Notes: a model not told the origin generated them from the letters alone. A DNA stretch of 64,000 bases from Virgibacillus phasianinus (GCF_002216775.1 NZ_CP022315.1:3596001-3660000); one strand, 5' to 3'. Shown: positions 9,997 through 18,485, numbered from the stretch's first letter. Translations and numbers: made by a program.

Positions 9997-11042
9997 CAGC
10001 AAGACTGCAAATCAACAAGAAGCGCCTATACGAACAGGCAGCACGCATTCAAAATAATGTAAACATCCTTGCGGTAGTAAAAAATAATGCATACAACATT
10101 GGGCTTGACCTGGCATTCGATACCTTTTTCCAGGCTGGGATTCGCGCCTTTGCGACCACATCACTAATTGAAGCTGTTAAACTCCGTAAAAAAAGCGATA
10201 AGATTTATATTTTTCTAATGAATCCCTCGACCGAATTCGAAACACTTCGGAATAATAACATTGCCATGACACTGCCTTCACTTACCTTTTATGAAACATA
10301 TAAAAATGATTTGAAAGGGATTGAGGTGCATCTGGAGTATAAAAACCTGTTGCGGCGTTCCGGGTTTGATTATGCCGCTGAAATGCAGAAGGTATTAGAA
10401 GAGAATGCAGTCACTGTTAGCGGGGTATGGACCCATTTCGCATATGCTGATGAAATTAATTCACCCGAATACGAGGTAGAAAAACAAAACTGGCTGACAA
10501 TGCTTGATACCATTCACGCATCAGAACGCAACTTCCGATTCATTCATGCGCAGAACAGTGCCTCTTATATGCGGGACGGGATCTTCCCATCCCACACACA
10601 CGCGCGGCTTGGCATTCTGTTATACGGATCAAGGCCGTATCACGAACTAGCTCCGGATACCGCTCCCTCAGTCATTACCTTATGCACTAATGTTATCCAG
10701 ACATTGGAACTGAAACAAGGTGAAAGCTCTGGTTACTCAAGTGCTTTCATAGCGGAAAACGACTGTAAAATAGCTATATGTGATATTGGCTACGGGGACG
10801 GAGTGCTTAGAACACGAGCAAAATATGATGTAATGATTCATGGCAAGCGTTACCCAATAGGTGCATTGATGATGAGCCATATGCTGATTACTGTGGATCA
10901 GGACGTAACAACTGGTGACACTGTTTATCTCTATAACGACAGCCTGCGGGTAGATGATTATACGCATCTCGGCGTCGGAGCGAACTCCGAACAAATGAGT
11001 GCATTGAACCATTATTCACTGAGATTAGAAATTACCGGGTAA
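9993..11042 (+). CDS. Alanine racemase-like fold-type III PLP protein (Alr2-like)
   Basis: A 349-residue member of the alanine racemase family and last gene of the DAP operon. The PLP lysine is Lys30 in VVKNNAYNIG, where standard alanine racemases have an AVVKADAYGHG-type loop. ICDIGYGDG is present. The usual CMD segment of alanine racemases reads MMSHMLITVD here, so the cysteine is lost. The operon order matches the staphylococcal lysC-asd-dapA-dapB-dapD-dapL-alr2 cluster, except that lysA does not follow. It could be a secondary alanine racemase, or act on another amino acid such as DAP or lysine; this cannot be decided from sequence. Family assignment is secure, activity is not. Confidence 0.8.
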   Translation: MTARLQINKKRLYEQAARIQNNVNILAVVKNNAYNIGLDLAFDTFFQAGIRAFATTSLIEAVKLRKKSDKIYIFLMNPSTEFETLRNNNIAMTLPSLTFYETYKNDLKGIEVHLEYKNLLRRSGFDYAAEMQKVLEENAVTVSGVWTHFAYADEINSPEYEVEKQNWLTMLDTIHASERNFRFIHAQNSASYMRDGIFPSHTHARLGILLYGSRPYHELAPDTAPSVITLCTNVIQTLELKQGESSGYSSAFIAENDCKIAICDIGYGDGVLRTRAKYDVMIHGKRYPIGALMMSHMLITVDQDVTTGDTVYLYNDSLRVDDYTHLGVGANSEQMSALNHYSLRLEITG

Positions 11043-11073
11043 GGGTGCTATTCCTTTAAAAGGAAAGCATCCC
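11043..11073 (+). terminator. Strong hairpin at the end of the DAP operon
   Basis: GGGTGCTATTCCTTT pairs with AAAGGAAAGCATCCC just after the alr-like stop. No T-run follows, so it is a 3' stabilising hairpin or a weak terminator rather than a classic intrinsic terminator. Confidence 0.5.
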
Positions 11074-11079
11074 TCAATC

Positions 11080-11241
11080 TCAAGCAACAAATTTCATTGA
11101 TCTTTTCATATATAAATTCAGTAACCTATCAAGTTCCTGGCTGCACTTTACAGCTCGTTTACTTGTAAGTCCCTCACGTACTCCTATCGCTATCATTTCT
11201 TTTCTTTTTTTAGTGATTGCTTGTAACAGTGCTTCATCCAT
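11080..11241 (-). CDS. Spo0E-like sporulation regulatory phosphatase
   Basis: A 53-residue protein, MDEALLQAITKKRKEMIAIG onward, ending RSMKFVA. It has the Spo0E-family signature SQELDRLLNLY at about residues 34-44, including the SxELD core. Known members dephosphorylate Spo0A-P and delay sporulation. The start ATG at 11241 has a near-perfect AGGAGG 6-10 nt upstream. Its promoter was not resolved. It sits between the DAP operon end and two membrane protein genes on the same strand. The small size is normal for this family. Confidence 0.82.
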   Translation of the reverse strand: MDEALLQAITKKRKEMIAIGVREGLTSKRAVKCSQELDRLLNLYMKRSMKFVA

Positions 11242-11367
11242 CTATTTGTTCCTCCTGTTTTCATTCTTTTTAGACAACATGAGAAATATTATGCATTATT
11301 TCTGCTTTAATTGAAACAGTTTAGACAAAACTAGTCAAAAACAGACAAAATTAGATGGTAATAATGA

Positions 11368-11883
11368 TTAAGTTTGCTGCTTTTCGTCAGAACACATAAC
11401 CTTCCGCTTTGATCTGATAAACTGATAATATAGACCAGTTATGGTTTGGGACAACATAAATACAGGAAGAGAATAAAGAAGTTTATAACCGTTCTTAAAA
11501 TTAACAATATCGACCAACGTAAAAACCCACTGCAGTCCGACACCCAATAATGACCAGCCCACCACATACCAAATAAATGTTTTCGCGTTGATTTGCAACA
11601 ATTCATAGAAGTAAATAAAAAAATAACTAAACGGGGCAAATGAGAGATAATACAGCATATCATTTAGCCCATATTCGTTTGAATCATTCAGCTTATAATA
11701 ATCAATCAAGCCACCGCCAATTGTAAAATCAAAAAATATTCCAATCGTTAGACCCCAAAGGAAAAATAATGCTGTAATATCACGACAGAACTTCTTTGGC
11801 AACAGGAAAAAGATTGAATAAAAAATCACAAGCATTAGCAAAATAACAATTTCATTTTTATCAAACGTTCCCCATAAGATCAT
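11368..11883 (-). CDS. Polytopic membrane protein, CBO0543-like
   Basis: A 171-residue protein with about five hydrophobic segments (around residues 10-28, 38-55, 75-95, 102-122 and 135-155). It opens MILWGTFDKNEIVILLMLVI. The layout resembles short Bacillus membrane proteins grouped as CBO0543 family, whose function is unknown. It overlaps the stop of the upstream gene by 4 nt (ATGA arrangement at 11880-11883), so the two are translationally coupled. Family assignment is from memory of sequence style and is moderate. Confidence 0.65.
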   Translation of the reverse strand: MILWGTFDKNEIVILLMLVIFYSIFFLLPKKFCRDITALFFLWGLTIGIFFDFTIGGGLIDYYKLNDSNEYGLNDMLYYLSFAPFSYFFIYFYELLQINAKTFIWYVVGWSLLGVGLQWVFTLVDIVNFKNGYKLLYSLPVFMLSQTITGLYYQFIRSKRKVMCSDEKQQT

Positions 11884-12353
11884 AAATAACCCCCCTCACG
11901 ATAGGCAATTTTTCGAAATAGCCAACAGGATAAATATGCGATTACATGCAGACCCGCAAAGTATAGAACATCATAGCCGATGTTCCATTTTACATAATTT
12001 GTCATATGGAAATAGCTTGAAAGGGCAGTTAATGCCACCAATATACCTATCGATACAATGGGGATTAGTATAGTCTGTGCAAAAGATTCAGATTGAAGCA
12101 CCATATTTAATTGAATCACCAGGATTATTGGAATGATAACACTTCTAAAAAACAAAAAGGCCGTATAATCCATTGGCTGCTCCGTTATTTTAATAAATTT
12201 TAAACCTTCGTAAATAATCCAAGACCAATTGATACTAATAATAAGGATCAAGGAAATAATAAATGTATTCTCTACAAGCGACAAGCTTTTTTGCATTACA
12301 ATAAGAAAAGCTGTTACCAACCATGCTAAAAAGAAAAAAACAGCGAAACCCAT
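11880..12353 (-). CDS. Polytopic membrane protein of unknown function
   Basis: 157 residues with about five predicted membrane helices, opening MGFAVFFFLAWLVTAFLIVM and ending WLFRKIAYREGGYL. It is probably a paralogue or partner of the gene that follows it with a 4-nt overlap. No catalytic motif is visible. The pair could form a heteromeric membrane complex, but this rests only on the overlap and similar topology. A GGGTT-type ribosome site is weak. Confidence 0.65.
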   Translation of the reverse strand: MGFAVFFFLAWLVTAFLIVMQKSLSLVENTFIISLILIISINWSWIIYEGLKFIKITEQPMDYTAFLFFRSVIIPIILVIQLNMVLQSESFAQTILIPIVSIGILVALTALSSYFHMTNYVKWNIGYDVLYFAGLHVIAYLSCWLFRKIAYREGGYL

Positions 12354-12422
12354 ATATAACCCCCATTCCTTTTCATTAAGCCTATTCTTTGTTTTACATC
12401 TAAAAATATGCGGGGTACCAGC

Positions 12423-12465
12423 AATAAAAAAATGGGCAGTTTACCTTGTTTCAGGAAAGTGCCCA
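12423..12465 (-). terminator. Intrinsic terminator downstream of a decayed gene
   Basis: On the minus strand ATGGGCACTTTCC pairs with the GGTAAACTGCCCAT side and is followed by seven Ts. It overlaps the 3' end of the NIPSNAP-like remnant. Confidence 0.6.
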
Positions 12466-12568
12466 TCCGTGTTTAATTTGATTTGGCAAATTTGTTTCAT
12501 TATAATAGGCGTTAAAAAGTTTTGACAAACTCATTTTTTACTATATAATGCTTTCTTCTATAAAACAT
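12451..12568 (-). pseudogene. Remnant of a NIPSNAP-like gene (frameshifted and truncated)
   Basis: An AAGGAG site precedes ATG 12568 and the reading MFYRRKHYIVKNEFVKTF, which stops. Shifting by one base at a run of Ts continues as FNAYYNETNLPNQIKHGWAL and stops again. The joined text closely resembles the first 35-40 residues of Bacillaceae NIPSNAP-family proteins, which begin MFYRRKYYIVK and contain INLPNQL. The rest of the usual domain of about 100 residues is missing. I read this as a decayed gene fragment. The remaining part of the 12.35-12.85 kb gap shows nothing else I can support. Confidence 0.55.
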
Positions 12569-12850
12569 AACAGTTCTCCTTATTAGCTAGCTTTCTATTA
12601 ATTAACATAATACTCTACCTTACCTGGTATCAGTCCAGAGTCGTAGAAAGTTTCATCCGATTTACGGATTGCGAAATTCACTCTGAGGGATACAATAAAT
12701 TTAATGCAGGAAGGGATAAAACTTAATTAGTGACCTCCCATGAAATCTAATTGTTACACTCCCCCTTCCTCTCATTGTTTGGTCCGAATAGAATTCACTT
12801 TCCTAACAAAAACTACTGTGAGAAATCTCGAAGTTTAAGAGGTGAAGCCT

Positions 12851-13414
12851 ATGAACGAACAGGAATTATATGATGAAATATACGAAACAAAAGAGAGGCT
12901 TACAATGCTTATTACGGAACATTGGAAGCTTTATTCTAATATGGACACATGGTTCTTCTGGTTTGATATAATAACTGTAGTGGTACCGCTCGTTGTTCTA
13001 TTCTTTACCATTGACAGGAAAAGGTTATTTGAAATTTCCTTTTTTGGTTACTCGCTTCATATTATATGGACGGGGGTGGACAGTTTTTTAACGAGTCATA
13101 ATTATTTTAACCATCCACATAGTATTTCCTATATGCTACCACAGGGGATTACCGTCACGGCCGTTCTGTTCCCGGTTTTTTTTATGCTGTTGTATCAATA
13201 CTGTACAAACAATGGTAAAAACTTTTATTTATTCGCTCTTATTGGAACATTCGTCTTTGCAATTGGTTTTGGTTTTTTCACGGATTTAGTGGATTTATTA
13301 AGAATGCATAAAGGAATGAATCTGTTCTATCTGTTTCTAATTGATTTTGTAATCGTGCTCATTGCTTTTGGTATGACAAAACTATTCCAGTGCATAAAAA
13401 ACACTGTTAAATAA
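12851..13414 (+). CDS. Polytopic membrane protein, CBO0543-like
   Basis: 187 residues when started at ATG 12851, which has AAGAGGTG 7 nt upstream. The N terminus (NEQELYDEIYETKERLTMLI) is a charged helix. About five hydrophobic segments follow, with WFFWFDIITVVVPLVVLFF, TAVLFPVFFMLLYQY and FYLFALIGTFVFAIGFGFF clear. The general layout is that of CBO0543-type Bacillus membrane proteins. It is convergent with tatA, and they share the hairpin at 13456-13489. Function unknown. Confidence 0.68.
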   Translation: MNEQELYDEIYETKERLTMLITEHWKLYSNMDTWFFWFDIITVVVPLVVLFFTIDRKRLFEISFFGYSLHIIWTGVDSFLTSHNYFNHPHSISYMLPQGITVTAVLFPVFFMLLYQYCTNNGKNFYLFALIGTFVFAIGFGFFTDLVDLLRMHKGMNLFYLFLIDFVIVLIAFGMTKLFQCIKNTVK

Positions 13415-13455
13415 AAGACTCAAGCCAATGACAGGTTGCAAGTCTCGAAAATTAT

Positions 13456-13489
13456 AATAAGAGTAGACGGTTTCCCGCCTACTCTTATT
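13456..13489. terminator. Bidirectional hairpin between a membrane protein gene and tatA
   Basis: AATAAGAGTAG pairs with CTACTCTTATT. The arms are A/T-rich at the base, so the hairpin can end transcription from both convergent genes. Confidence 0.75.
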
Positions 13490-13706
13490 AGTCCTGTTCC
13501 TTATCCATGGAAGATGAGCCAGTATTTCCTCCTACCTCCTTTTCGTCTCGGAAATCCCCTGATATCAATTCCTGTGATGCCGTTTTGAATTCTGTCAGGG
13601 TCCTGCCAAACGCTCTTCCGATTTCCGGAAGCTTTGATGGGCCAAAAATGATCAAGGCAATGACAAGTAATAAAATCAATCCTGGAATGCCGATATTTGT
13701 CAGCAT
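13488..13706 (-). CDS. tatA: Twin-arginine translocase subunit TatA
   Basis: 72 residues: one N-terminal transmembrane helix ([19 protein letters not shown]), the conserved [17 protein letters not shown] amphipathic helix and a hydrophilic tail. It helps form the membrane pore for folded Tat substrates. It lies 19 nt after phoD in the same direction, as tatAd does in B. subtilis phoD-tatAd-tatCd, so it probably serves PhoD export. No tatC follows here; TatC must be encoded elsewhere. The start at 13706 has GGAGGAGG 9 nt upstream. Confidence 0.93.
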   Translation of the reverse strand: MLTNIGIPGLILLLVIALIIFGPSKLPEIGRAFGRTLTEFKTASQELISGDFRDEKEVGGNTGSSSMDKEQD

Positions 13707-13725
13707 TTACCATTTCCTCCTCCTT

Positions 13726-15477
13726 CTAATTCAGTTGTTTTTCTTTCTTTTTTCCTAATTGCTTTTCATGGGCAAGGTCATGTGCTTTAAGACGATCTTC
13801 CTCCACTTCACTGGATAATTGCTTTCCTTGTGGAACAATTGTCGCAGATATTTCCTCAAGACCTGTTTCTCCCTTTTTGTATATAAACGAAGCCCTTGTT
13901 GAAATTTCCGCATCCGGTTTCGAGACAAATGGAAGAACCCTGTAGTCAGTTTTCCACTGCCCGGGTGTGACTTGGCAGCGAACATAACCGCGAAAATCGT
14001 TGAAGAATTTGATATGTTTATTCTGTGCTAATATACGGTCTGTATCAGCTCGCTTATCTGCTCCGTTTCCACCAGAAGTTATCGATGTCCCAACAAACTC
14101 TGCCCCAAGAATCTTTGAGTTCAAATCATTAAAGTCAGCAATCAGATTGGAAGCCCAGCTAGCATGAACATCGCCAGTCAGGACAATCAGGTTATCCATG
14201 CCTTTATTGCTTGCAAGGTCGGTAATTCGCTCCCGAGCTGGCGTATACCCATCCCAACCGTCCATGCTGTATAACGGTTTCTCAGGACTAGGACCATAGT
14301 TCCGTTTTGCAAAAAAAATTTGCTGAGCCATTACGTTCCAGCTTGATTGTGATTGGTCAATATTATCAAGCAGCCACTTCTCTTGCTTTTCACCAAGAAG
14401 CGTTCGTGTTGGATTTAAAGACTCCGGTGTTTGTGGTGAACTCTTATCCCCATTTGCCTGGTCTGAACGATATTGACGTGTATCCAATACAAAGAATGTG
14501 GCTAGCTTGCCATATGAAAAGCTGCGGTATAACTGCATATCGAGCCCGTGAGGCATGGACGATTTGCGTAAAGGCATATGTTCATAATAAGCTTGGTAGG
14601 CTGCGACCCGGCGTTTAACAAATTCTTCTACGGATTGCCCCTTTTCCGGAATTATATCGGCATAGTTATTTTCTACTTCATGGTCATCCCAGGTTACGAC
14701 CCACGGAAAAGCAGCATGAGCAGCTTGCAGATGCTTATCGGTTCGATATTGAGCATGTCGGTTACGGTAATCCTCCAAGCCCTTGACTTCCGGTCCACTA
14801 TGGGTTCTTACATTTCCTGAATCCGCCACATATTCATTTGGGCCATATTCATAAATGTAATCCCCAAGATGGAAAACGAGGTCAAGATCCTCCTTAGCCA
14901 AATGCTTATAAGCTGTATAGTAACCATGTTCATATTGCTGGCATGAGACAAAAGCAAAGGTAAGACTGGAAACATGGGAATCATTTGCCGGAAGTGTTTT
15001 CGTTTTGCCAACCTGACTATACTCCTTCCCTGCTTTAAAACGATAGAAATAGACTGTGTCAGGTTGTAGACGATCAACTTCCACATGGATTGAGTGGGCT
15101 AATTCAGGTCTTGCTATAGCTGTTCCCCGTTGGACAATATGGCGAAAGTATTCATCTTTTGCTAATTCCCAATGTACGGGAACATTCCGAGCAGGTACTC
15201 CTCCACCTTCAAGAGGCTTAGGGGCTAATCTTGTCCAAAGCACGATACCGTCGGGAAGAGGATCTCCCGAAGCAATTCCAAGTGAGAATGGATAGCTGCT
15301 AAACTTTTCTTCAGCTTCGATCTTAATTCCACCCATGGATTGTGCAATTACCATCCCCAGGGAAATGCTGGCAATTTTAACCGCTCTCTGAAGAAAGCCG
15401 CGTCTGTCCACGCCTTTTTGCAACGTTTCCTCATTTAAATTTTGAATCAAATCATCCATTGATCTTTCTTCTGACAT
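13726..15477 (-). CDS. phoD: Secreted phosphodiesterase/alkaline phosphatase D
   Basis: A Tat-exported phosphodiesterase that releases phosphate from wall teichoic acid or other diesters. It has 583 residues. The Tat signal RRGFLQ is at residues 25-30, followed by a hydrophobic stretch. The PhoD N-terminal beta domain (about 60-150) precedes the metallophosphatase domain with FVSCQQYEHGYYTAY, HLGDYIYEYG, WDDHEVENNY and LTGDVHASW. The start ATG at 15477 has AAAGGAGC. Upstream lie three PhoP boxes and a -10, so induction by phosphate starvation is expected. tatA follows. Typical Bacillus PhoD is close in length. Confidence 0.95.
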   Translation of the reverse strand: MSEERSMDDLIQNLNEETLQKGVDRRGFLQRAVKIASISLGMVIAQSMGGIKIEAEEKFSSYPFSLGIASGDPLPDGIVLWTRLAPKPLEGGGVPARNVPVHWELAKDEYFRHIVQRGTAIARPELAHSIHVEVDRLQPDTVYFYRFKAGKEYSQVGKTKTLPANDSHVSSLTFAFVSCQQYEHGYYTAYKHLAKEDLDLVFHLGDYIYEYGPNEYVADSGNVRTHSGPEVKGLEDYRNRHAQYRTDKHLQAAHAAFPWVVTWDDHEVENNYADIIPEKGQSVEEFVKRRVAAYQAYYEHMPLRKSSMPHGLDMQLYRSFSYGKLATFFVLDTRQYRSDQANGDKSSPQTPESLNPTRTLLGEKQEKWLLDNIDQSQSSWNVMAQQIFFAKRNYGPSPEKPLYSMDGWDGYTPARERITDLASNKGMDNLIVLTGDVHASWASNLIADFNDLNSKILGAEFVGTSITSGGNGADKRADTDRILAQNKHIKFFNDFRGYVRCQVTPGQWKTDYRVLPFVSKPDAEISTRASFIYKKGETGLEEISATIVPQGKQLSSEVEEDRLKAHDLAHEKQLGKKKEKQLN

Positions 15478-15522
15478 GGCAGCTTGCTCCTTTCTGCATC
15501 CCTAAAGTTTGAATCGACATCT

Positions 15523-15565
15523 ATTATAAAGTGCTAATGTTAAGTAACTGTTAAAGGATTGTTAA
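15523..15565 (-). promoter_or_regulatory. PhoP box and promoter of phoD-tatA
   Basis: Three perfect TTAACA repeats (15560-15565, 15549-15554, 15538-15543) are spaced exactly 11 bp apart on the minus strand, with a TATAAT -10 at 15523-15528. This matches the B. subtilis PhoP core binding layout of TT(A/C/T)A(C/T)A repeats ahead of a -10. The rest of the gap up to 15858 shows no further gene. Confidence 0.9.
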
Positions 15566-15858
15566 GGAAACAAAATTCACCTTCCCAATATAGGTAATAT
15601 CTAACAGGATAAAAGAATGATTTAACTCGAGTTTTTGTTCTTTAAATATAATTAGTAAGAAATTAGCAGCAAAATAATTCTTTATTCTCGGTCCATCTTT
15701 CCTGTCTTTTTTTACATGAACTTAACGAAAATAATACTTTTTCGGTAAGTGGGCGTCTACTTACCTATAAAATGTATATTCATAAGACGGAAAGGCAAAA
15801 TAACGAATATAAATTTTGGGCGGCCAATATAGTACCACGAACAGGAGATAATTATTTT

Positions 15859-16869
15859 ATGAAATCAACTAACCATACACAATTAACGGCACCAGAAGTA
15901 GCAAACCTTTGGGCATCTTACCAAAATGATACCATGGCGATGTATATGATTTCTTATCTGGCAAAGCGGACGGAGGATAAGGAAATCCGTTCCCTGTTGG
16001 AATTTGCAGTTCAGCTTGCCAAGGAACATGTTGCTGTGGTCTCGGATATATTTAAAAAAGGGAACTACCCCATTCCAATCGGCTTCACCAAAGAAGATGT
16101 CAACCTTGATGCGCCAAAACTGTATTCGGACAAGTTGTGCCTTTATTACATGATTGATATGGCGAAATTTGCTTTACCAGCCTATGGTCTTGCATTATCG
16201 GGTGGAACACGTGAGGATGTAATTGCATTTTATTCAAAAGGCCTTGATGAAACACAGGAACTTTTTAAGCGGGCCACCCGATTAACCATGAAAAAGGGAA
16301 TCTTTAATTTTGCGCCGACCATACCAAAACCAGATAAAGTTGATTTTATTAAAAGACAGGATTTTTTATCAGGGTGGTTTGACAAACGACCGCTTGTTGG
16401 AATGGAAATTTCAGCGCTTGTCTATAATACCAAGCGTGCTTCTTTGGGTGAAGCTCTGGTAACCGGATTCTCACAGACTGCACAATCAACCGCAGTGAGG
16501 AAATTTTTTGAACGTGGAAAAAAACTAACAAAAAAGCACTTGGATACGTTGGGTTCACTGCTTATTGAGGATGATTTGTCCCCTGGTACGATTAACTTAA
16601 CAGCCGAAGTCACCACTTCAACAACTCCACCATTTTCTGATAAGTTAATGATGTTTCATGCCACTACCTTTACCGCTTCAGGCTTGGCACAGTACGGATA
16701 TGCCGCTTCGTCAAGTCCAAGACGCGATTTAGGTTTAACCTATGCCCGTCTTATGGCAGAAACTGGACTGTATGCGGAAGATGGTTCAAATATCATGATT
16801 GACAACGGCTGGCTTGAGCAGCCACCAGAAGCGGCAGATCGAAAAAAGTTGGCTGAACAAGGGAAATAA
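15859..16869 (+). CDS. DUF3231 family protein
   Basis: 336 residues from ATG 15859, which has ACAGGAGATA about 10 nt upstream; an earlier in-frame ATG at 15772 lacks a ribosome site. The protein has two similar halves: residues about 10-150 (TAPEVANLWASYQNDTMAMYMI, YLAKRTEDKEIRSLLEFAVQ) and 180-310 (SALVYNTKRASLGEALVTGF). Each looks like a ferritin-like four-helix unit, as expected for DUF3231. Bacillus members are abundant in spore formers and of unknown function. A terminator follows. It is a single-gene unit. Confidence 0.85.
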   Translation: MKSTNHTQLTAPEVANLWASYQNDTMAMYMISYLAKRTEDKEIRSLLEFAVQLAKEHVAVVSDIFKKGNYPIPIGFTKEDVNLDAPKLYSDKLCLYYMIDMAKFALPAYGLALSGGTREDVIAFYSKGLDETQELFKRATRLTMKKGIFNFAPTIPKPDKVDFIKRQDFLSGWFDKRPLVGMEISALVYNTKRASLGEALVTGFSQTAQSTAVRKFFERGKKLTKKHLDTLGSLLIEDDLSPGTINLTAEVTTSTTPPFSDKLMMFHATTFTASGLAQYGYAASSSPRRDLGLTYARLMAETGLYAEDGSNIMIDNGWLEQPPEAADRKKLAEQGK

Positions 16870-16881
16870 TAAAGATTACAG

Positions 16882-16908
16882 GAGATTATCTAAGATAGTC
16901 TCTTTTTT
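16882..16908 (+). terminator. Terminator of the DUF3231 gene
   Basis: GAGATTATC pairs with GATAGTCTC around a 3-nt loop, followed by six Ts. Confidence 0.85.
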
Positions 16909-16973
16909 ATATACAAATTTATGCGCAAGGTGATAGAATAATTAAAAAAGTATCTTTTTCAAAAAAGGAAAGG

Positions 16974-18434
16974 ATGAGCCTATTGCATTCACGACTTACC
17001 ATAATTCTTTGTTCCCTACTAATCCTGTTAGCAGGTTGCACAGAGAATAAAGATTCCCCTTCACCCCAAGAAGATTTAGAAAAACAGAATCAGCAAGACA
17101 AAGTCGAAACAAATGAACCTCAAACAGAAAGCATTACGTATGGTCCAGAACACCCTGCATACAAAATAAATGTTACATATGACAAAAAGAAGCATCAAAT
17201 CAGCGGTTCTATGAGCGTCCAATTCGTCAATAACCTTGATAAAACGTTAAAGCACATATACTTTAATCTATGGCCGAATGCTGAAAGTTTTAAGAGTGGC
17301 GGCATAGAGGTTGATCACATTACATTCAATGCCAAGTCCGCGACTTTTGATAGCAGGAACACGAAACTCGATATTTCAGGATTGTCATTGGAATCGGGAA
17401 AGAAAGCAACCATTAATATGGATTTTACCGTTACAATCCCAAACAAACAACATCGTTTTGGCTGGTCCGGCACTCACGTTTCGCTGGGAAACTGGTTTCC
17501 GATTCTGGCCGTCTATGACAACGAGGGGTGGAATCTCGATCCATATTTCGCTGGTGGAGAATCATTTTATTCTTTGACAGGTGACTTTGATGTCACGTTA
17601 AGGGCTGATGAAAAGGAAACGATTGCAACTACCGGACAAGCAGTTGGAAAGGTAACCAGTAAAGACGGGATGAAAGTCCATCACTATCAGGCCAAAAATG
17701 TCCGGGACTTTGCCATTGTCATGAATTCGAAATTTAACCAAAGTACCAAGATGGTCAATAATGTACAAGTAAATGTTTTTTACACCGATGAACAAAAAGA
17801 ATACACAAAATACATGATGGAAACCGCAAAGTATGTTTTGCCTTTATATACAAAATTATTTGGAAAATATCCGTGGTCTGAACTAGACATAGTCGGAGCG
17901 AGGTTAAACGCTTTAGGGATGGAATATCCACAACTTGTTATGATCGGCCTTGATGAAGAACTGGAAAGGAATGCAATCTGGCAAACTACCGAACATGAAA
18001 TTGCTCACCAGTGGTTTTATGGTGTTGTCGGCAACAATGAATTTGATGAACCATGGCTGGATGAATCTTTTGCCACTTTTGCGGGTTATGTCGCCCTTCG
18101 CGGAGGGGACCCCAACTTCAGGTGGGTACGGTCAATTGGAAAAAAATATTACCATCTCACCTCACCTGCCTCGACTTTTATGAAACATGCAGCGGATGAC
18201 GGATTACAAATGTACGGTGATGTGATTTACGATTATGGAGCAAAAACACTGAATGAATTGAGAAAATTACTTGGTGATGATGCATTCTATAAAGGCATGC
18301 AAACATATTTTGAAACGATGAAATTCAAAGTGGCAACAACCGAAGACTTCATCCGCATCATGGAACAATCTTCAGGAGAGGATCTCTCGCAGTTCTTCCA
18401 CGATCATCGGATTAAGGTGTCCGATACAAAATAG
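16974..18434 (+). CDS. M1-family metallopeptidase lipoprotein
   Basis: 486 residues. The lipoprotein signal has its lipobox LLAGC with Cys22, so the protein should be anchored outside the membrane. An acidic and Gln-rich linker follows. The catalytic motif HEIAH lies in TTEHEIAHQWFYGVVGN and the third zinc ligand Glu is 18 residues further on (EPWLDESFATFAGY). The GAMEN-type exopeptidase motif appears as GMEYPQLVMIG. It is an aminopeptidase-like enzyme acting on extracellular peptides, with substrate unknown. AAAAGGAAAGG precedes the ATG. It is convergent with thrS and shares the terminator that follows. Confidence 0.9.
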   Translation: MSLLHSRLTIILCSLLILLAGCTENKDSPSPQEDLEKQNQQDKVETNEPQTESITYGPEHPAYKINVTYDKKKHQISGSMSVQFVNNLDKTLKHIYFNLWPNAESFKSGGIEVDHITFNAKSATFDSRNTKLDISGLSLESGKKATINMDFTVTIPNKQHRFGWSGTHVSLGNWFPILAVYDNEGWNLDPYFAGGESFYSLTGDFDVTLRADEKETIATTGQAVGKVTSKDGMKVHHYQAKNVRDFAIVMNSKFNQSTKMVNNVQVNVFYTDEQKEYTKYMMETAKYVLPLYTKLFGKYPWSELDIVGARLNALGMEYPQLVMIGLDEELERNAIWQTTEHEIAHQWFYGVVGNNEFDEPWLDESFATFAGYVALRGGDPNFRWVRSIGKKYYHLTSPASTFMKHAADDGLQMYGDVIYDYGAKTLNELRKLLGDDAFYKGMQTYFETMKFKVATTEDFIRIMEQSSGEDLSQFFHDHRIKVSDTK

Positions 18435-18485
18435 CAATAGCCCCATATGTGATTACTAATTCACATATGGGGCTATCTTTATCTT
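18434..18485. terminator. Bidirectional terminator between the M1 peptidase gene and thrS
   Basis: ATAGCCCCATATGTGA pairs with TCACATATGGGGCTAT. T-rich tracts on both strands allow termination in both directions. Confidence 0.9.

Noticed and set aside
12522-12549. Plus-strand promoter-like TTGACA and TATAAT, 16 nt apart
   Set aside because: The sequence is the reverse complement of codons in the NIPSNAP-like remnant (HYIVKNEFVK), so the match is explained by coding text. No gene starts near enough to need it.
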